Assembly (NCBI GenBank): GCA_044361535.1
Contig: JBIKIQ010000004.1
Span: 157,889-221,888, forward strand
Reading direction: 5' to 3'
Length of the DNA stretch: 64,000 nucleotides
Source of the DNA: UBA952 sp044361535
GTDB lineage: Bacteria; Bacteroidota; Bacteroidia; Flavobacteriales_D; Crocinitomicaceae
The notes under the pieces are model-generated. The model was not told the DNA's origin, did not search any database, and was given only the letters and a program-made list of their open reading frames with translations. The position numbers and the translations under genes are program-made. Each line of letters starts with the position of its first letter. Position 1 is the first letter of the stretch. Shown in pieces: positions 60,012 through 64,000 of this stretch.

Positions 60012-63000
60012 TTATTTCTTTTTAATGGAATCTGTTTTTACCTTTTGTTGGTTCATCATTTGACGAATCATGGCAGAATCTAACTTTTGTTCACCATTTT
60101 GAGGAGCAACCGGGGTTGTACCTTTCAGTTTTCCGTAGTGAATGCCGATCAATTCAACATACAATGCAAAGTCTGAGTCAAGATTATCCCTTGAAACTAA
60201 TTCAGCAGAAATTTCCTTGAACTTAGAACTATACCATCCGTCTACTTTTGATGTTGTATATTTTGCTAATTCTCCCGAAGCATTATTTTCTTTAGCAACT
60301 TTATTCAACTTCATGAACGCATCAAGGTTTGCATAAAAATCATCTGCATTTTCAGAAGAACCAACAAATTTTGAATCACTTGTCAAGAAATAATTGATTA
60401 CAGATTCAACATTTTTTGCTACTCTTAAACCATACTTTTCAGCAGATTGTTTGTCTCCAGCCGCGTAAAATAATTCAATGTAATCTTGTAACACACCATC
60501 TTGGAAACTTTGTTTTTCTCTATTACCATCCTTATAACTCTCTCTACTAGGATTTGGTTCCCCACCATCTAATACGGTTTCGATTGGCATTACCTCTAAC
60601 GATCGTTTCAATAAATTGATTGCTTTGGTTTTATAACCCTTTATTCTGTCCGTTGCACCTGCCTTTCCATCCAATAAGAATTTTGCTCTTTGCTCTTCAC
60701 CACTTCTTTTGTAGTATTCTGCTGATCCCTCTGGATTCTTATAAAATGTTTCTTCTTCCTCTGCCAACGTTAAATAATGCTGAGCCAAAGTCATAAACTG
60801 ATATCTGTATTGTGACGTATGACGACGAGCATAATAGTCTGTCAACACAGATGGATTTTTCATATCGCCAAAATCATATCGTTTCATCAAATTAGCATAC
60901 ATTACCTCATCATCAAAACGATTTCTTCGATTCTTCACTGGAGTAAGGACGTAAGCCATTCCGTTTTGTTTAATGTATCCTGTTTTGTTTAAAGCCATAG
61001 CTACATCCGATCCTCCTGGACTTGAAAAGAAAATACCTCGTTTCCATTCGTTATTAGCTAGTATGTCAAGCATCATTACTTGTTCTCTTGTCAAGCCTTG
61101 TTCCTCGAATTGGAATTTTAGTTCGTTGTAACATTCTGTTTTTTGTGCAGCCGTAATAATTCCAGATTTCACAGCATTTTCAGCATTCACAGGTAGAATA
61201 AACCCTGACGAAGGAAAAATTCGTAATTTACTTTGTCCTTCATAAATAACCTGGTTTTTATCGTCACGAACAAATTCCATCGCACTTGCCAAATTCGTGT
61301 AATCCCAGGACTTTTCGTAAGTGTCAAAAGCTTGTTGAAGTTGTTTCATGATTTCTTCAGAACCTTTGAAGGTGCTATTGCTTATGCCTTGTATAAGTTC
61401 CAGTGTTCCAAAAGTTCTATTTAAAGCATCATTTACCAAATTCGTAGTATCTAAATTCAAAAGTTTGCTTTTTGATTTATTCAAAGCAACTTGATTTGCT
61501 GGATCTGCAGTAATCATTGTTAAAAGAGCTGAAATAGATGCCGTATTTGATATCGTACTATTTTTCATCTCACTTGGCATTTGCTTCATACGAAGGGAAA
61601 TAATTTTTTTCATTACATCTTCGCCGGCATTCATATTTGCCAATGACAATAAACCAGAAAATAGAACTTGGTCTGTATTTCCGGCATACATAAGAATTTG
61701 ATCTTCTCTAAATTTAATAGGCAATGGGTCTGATTTATAAGCACGCATTTTCATTTGCTCAGTATACCAGTCAGTCTGCATTAATGATAAATTACAAACA
61801 CGTACATCTGTTTTCATTCCTTCTACTTCTTGCATATACCAAAGCGGAAATGTATCATTGTCACCATTTGTGAATATGATGGAATTTGGTGTACAAGAAT
61901 TCAAATAATTTGAGGCCAATTCATGTGCTGAAGTTTTTCCACTACGATCGTGATCATCCCAGCCTTGCATCCCCATAATTAACGGAGCTGTTAAACCAAT
62001 AAGTGTTGCTAAAATAGGCCCTGAATTTTCATTCGGAATTACTTTCTTGACTAAACTCATGAGTAACATTAAACCAATACCACCCGCAGATATAATTAAC
62101 CATGTCATGGCTGAAGACAAGCCACTATCTCCTTTTGTATCAATAATGGCAAAAACAAGTAACCCGCCCAAGAAAGCATAAATGATTTTAATGACATCCT
62201 TTATCACAAATCGTTTAAAGGCATCATACATTGCATAAACACTGATACCAATCCAAAATGCAAAAAAGTAGAAAGATCCCGCATATGCATAATCACGTTC
62301 ACGCGGTTCAAATGGTTTTTGATTTAAATAAACAACTATTGCTAAACCAGTGAAAAGGAATGCCAAAAACAAAACAAAAGCATCTTTAGGGGCTTTATAA
62401 AAATGGAAAAACAGTCCTAGTATACCTAATATTAGTGGAATTAAAAAGAATTTATTGTTTGATTTGTTTTCCTTCGTAAAGTAAGGTGCATTTTCTTGAC
62501 TTCCCAAACGCATTTCATCAATGAATGAAATTCCACTTAGCCAGTTACCTCGCATGGCATCTCCATGGCCTTGTATATCATTTTGACGTCCAGCAAAGTT
62601 CCACATAAAATAACGAACATACATCCAATTTACTTGATAATTGAGGAAATATGAAATATTCTCTCCCATTGTAGGCAAACGCTGACCATCTTTTCCAGTT
62701 GCCGTTCCATCGCCTGAAGATTCATCATAACCGGACCAACGTTTGTATCCATCAATTCTTTGCTGTTCTTGATTCCAATACATTCTAGGAAATAATGTAG
62801 ATTGATCCCCTGAGTAGGTTGCTACACTATTTTTACGAACTGACGAGTTACTTTCAAAATACTTTTCTTGCACTTCGCCACCTTCTTTTTGAGCAAAGGA
62901 TTGAGCATCTTTTTCATTCTTGAAAGCTTTAACCTCAATATCTCCTTTCATTACCACAAATCGTCTTAAATAGTAAGGTGATAAATCTTTGTAATTCTCT

Positions 63001-64000
63001 CTATCATCCTCAACTGAATTCCAAAAAGGCCCCTTGAATAAGGGTGCTGATCCATATTGTTCGCGTTTCAAATAGGAATGAAGTGTAACGAGATTTTCTG
63101 GATCATTTTCATCTAACGGTGTGTTAGCATTTGAACGAATAACAATTACTGCGAAAGATCCATATCCAATTAGTAACACAACCAACCCCATCATGGCATT
63201 GTATAGAATATATTGTTTTTTGTTGCGCGCAATACGAATAACAACTACACAAACTAAAATTAAAAGGATAAAAAAGAATATTGTTCCGGAAAAGAAAGGA
63301 AGACCAAGTGAATTAACAAAAGCTACTTCAAATGTTGATGCCAATGAAATTGAACCGGGTATAATTCCTTCCTGAATAAACCCGAGCACGATAACGGAAA
63401 TAACTGCCGTAAGAATTAATCCAAGAGGAGTGACTTTAGGTTGATACCTGAAATAAAGAATAAATCCTATCGCAGGAACAACAAGAATTCCCAATAAGTG
63501 AACCCCAACAGCAAGACCTAGTAAGAACATGATCAGAATTAACCAACGTGCTTGTCCGTGATCAGAATTTACCCGATTATCTTTAATAAGACTCATTTCT
63601 TCGTCCCATTTAAGGGCTGCCCAAAAAATAATTGCTGTAAATAGTGAAGCCATTGCATATACTTCACCTTCTACTGCCGAAAACCAAAAAGACTCAGAAA
63701 AAGTGTAAGCCAATGAACCTACGGTGGCACTACCAAAAATAGCTATCTGATCTGCCATGGAAATTTCATCTTTGTTTTTCAAAACCATTTTTTTGATGAG
63801 AATAGTCAATGACCAAAACATAAAAAGTATTGTAAATGAGCTTGATAAAGCTGACAATCGATTTATCCAAACAGCAACATCAGTAGGGTCGGCAAAAAAT
63901 GAAAATAAACGCCCGATAACCATAAACAAAGGCGCACCCGGTGGATGTCCAACCTCTAATTTATAGGCTGCCGTAATATATTCACCACAGTCCCATAAAC
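60012..64000 (-). CDS. DUF2723 family membrane protein, 5' end beyond the window
   Basis: At least 1329 residues; the frame stays open to 64000, and the codons there read WDCGEYITAAYKLEVGHPPGAP, given here only to mark the DUF2723 N-terminal motif. The N-terminal part has about ten or more membrane helices and resembles protein O-mannosyltransferase-like GT-C proteins, with the acidic WDCGE in the first loop. A second membrane block follows (about residues 500-680), then a large soluble region of about 600 residues with GDNDTFPLWYMQEVEG and TPR-like helices. It may be a lipid-sugar-dependent glycosyltransferase. A NodB-type deacetylase is downstream. Confidence 0.9.
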   Translation of the reverse strand, partial: LWDCGEYITAAYKLEVGHPPGAPLFMVIGRLFSFFADPTDVAVWINRLSALSSSFTILFMFWSLTILIKKMVLKNKDEISMADQIAIFGSATVGSLAYTFSESFWFSAVEGEVYAMASLFTAIIFWAALKWDEEMSLIKDNRVNSDHGQARWLILIMFLLGLAVGVHLLGILVVPAIGFILYFRYQPKVTPLGLILTAVISVIVLGFIQEGIIPGSISLASTFEVAFVNSLGLPFFSGTIFFFILLILVCVVVIRIARNKKQYILYNAMMGLVVLLIGYGSFAVIVIRSNANTPLDENDPENLVTLHSYLKREQYGSAPLFKGPFWNSVEDDRENYKDLSPYYLRRFVVMKGDIEVKAFKNEKDAQSFAQKEGGEVQEKYFESNSSVRKNSVATYSGDQSTLFPRMYWNQEQQRIDGYKRWSGYDESSGDGTATGKDGQRLPTMGENISYFLNYQVNWMYVRYFMWNFAGRQNDIQGHGDAMRGNWLSGISFIDEMRLGSQENAPYFTKENKSNNKFFLIPLILGILGLFFHFYKAPKDAFVLFLAFLFTGLAIVVYLNQKPFEPRERDYAYAGSFYFFAFWIGISVYAMYDAFKRFVIKDVIKIIYAFLGGLLVFAIIDTKGDSGLSSAMTWLIISAGGIGLMLLMSLVKKVIPNENSGPILATLIGLTAPLIMGMQGWDDHDRSGKTSAHELASNYLNSCTPNSIIFTNGDNDTFPLWYMQEVEGMKTDVRVCNLSLMQTDWYTEQMKMRAYKSDPLPIKFREDQILMYAGNTDQVLFSGLLSLANMNAGEDVMKKIISLRMKQMPSEMKNSTISNTASISALLTMITADPANQVALNKSKSKLLNLDTTNLVNDALNRTFGTLELIQGISNSTFKGSEEIMKQLQQAFDTYEKSWDYTNLASAMEFVRDDKNQVIYEGQSKLRIFPSSGFILPVNAENAVKSGIITAAQKTECYNELKFQFEEQGLTREQVMMLDILANNEWKRGIFFSSPGGSDVAMALNKTGYIKQNGMAYVLTPVKNRRNRFDDEVMYANLMKRYDFGDMKNPSVLTDYYARRHTSQYRYQFMTLAQHYLTLAEEEETFYKNPEGSAEYYKRSGEEQRAKFLLDGKAGATDRIKGYKTKAINLLKRSLEVMPIETVLDGGEPNPSRESYKDGNREKQSFQDGVLQDYIELFYAAGDKQSAEKYGLRVAKNVESVINYFLTSDSKFVGSSENADDFYANLDAFMKLNKVAKENNASGELAKYTTSKVDGWYSSKFKEISAELVSRDNLDSDFALYVELIGIHYGKLKGTTPVAPQNGEQKLDSAMIRQMMNQQKVKTDSIKKK

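Noticed and set aside
1..64000. tRNA, rRNA, IS elements, integrase or phage genes
   Set aside because: I looked through the intergenic gaps, which are mostly under 200 bases, and saw no cloverleaf-like sequence, transposase, integrase or terminal inverted repeats. A tRNA scan would be the decisive check.

Overview
This window looks like a contiguous chromosomal stretch of an AT-rich, free-living, gliding-type Bacteroidota, most likely Flavobacteriales. A Crocinitomicaceae/Fluviicola-like lineage is a guess from gene content. The evidence is a type IX secretion system (T9SS) and gliding gene set (gldA, gldJ, porU, porV, a PorP/SprF gene, a PorE-like OmpA protein), T9SS cargo with type A and type B (CHU_C) sorting tails, the Bacteroidota promoter box TAnnTTTG with no obvious Shine-Dalgarno sites, a long SecA, BshA, and many family-specific DUF proteins (DUF2279, DUF2480, DUF2520, DUF2723, DUF2851). 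I see no phage, IS element, CRISPR array, rRNA or tRNA.

Layout. 1-2354: 3' end of a TspO gene converging on a two-gene unit (multi-pass membrane protein plus membrane-anchored GT2 glycosyltransferase). 2559-7556: two paralogous type B adhesins and gldA. 7573-12077: a radical SAM protein, a lipoprotein and a tandem DNRLRE secreted protein. 12231-22121: a long leftward housekeeping series (KdsC, DUF2520, SecA, Fmt, MATE, rRNA methyltransferase, Dxr, Rieske-fold lipoprotein). 22138-26553: a small basic lipoprotein, BshA, a beta-barrel and PcrA helicase. 26550-36295: the T9SS core, with ispF-porV-porU leftward and porP-gldJ rightward from a shared divergent control region. 36333-43282: MurF, M61 peptidase, BNR-repeat lipoprotein, DUF2279, LOG and PASTA proteins. 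43329-49423: a T9SS cargo protein, RluD, a PorE-like protein and a small OmpA paralogue. 49484-53442: DUF2851, PspC, an RmlD-like reductase and a probable divergent SNF-type transporter. 53514-58697: L25, Prs, a nucleoside permease, a bifunctional nuclease and EtfA/EtfB. 58884-64000: DUF2480, a polysaccharide deacetylase and a DUF2723 membrane protein cut by the window end.

How the parts fit: porU (sortase), porV (shuttle), PorP/SprF and gldJ supply export and surface attachment. The type A and type B proteins in the same window (2559-6574, 10596-12077, 43329-45551) are the kinds of substrate this machine exports. Isoprenoid enzymes (dxr, ispF), envelope genes (murF, KdsC, NodB-type deacetylase) and translation/export genes (fmt, secA, rplY, rluD) make up the core background.

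I did not find a clearly new defence, mobile or biosynthetic system. The best leads are the head-swapped paralogous adhesins with exact 51-residue stalk repeats, a GldJ with two large insertions, a freestanding copy of the PorE-like OmpA domain, a probable degenerate SNF transporter, and a set of genes whose promoter box abuts the start codon.
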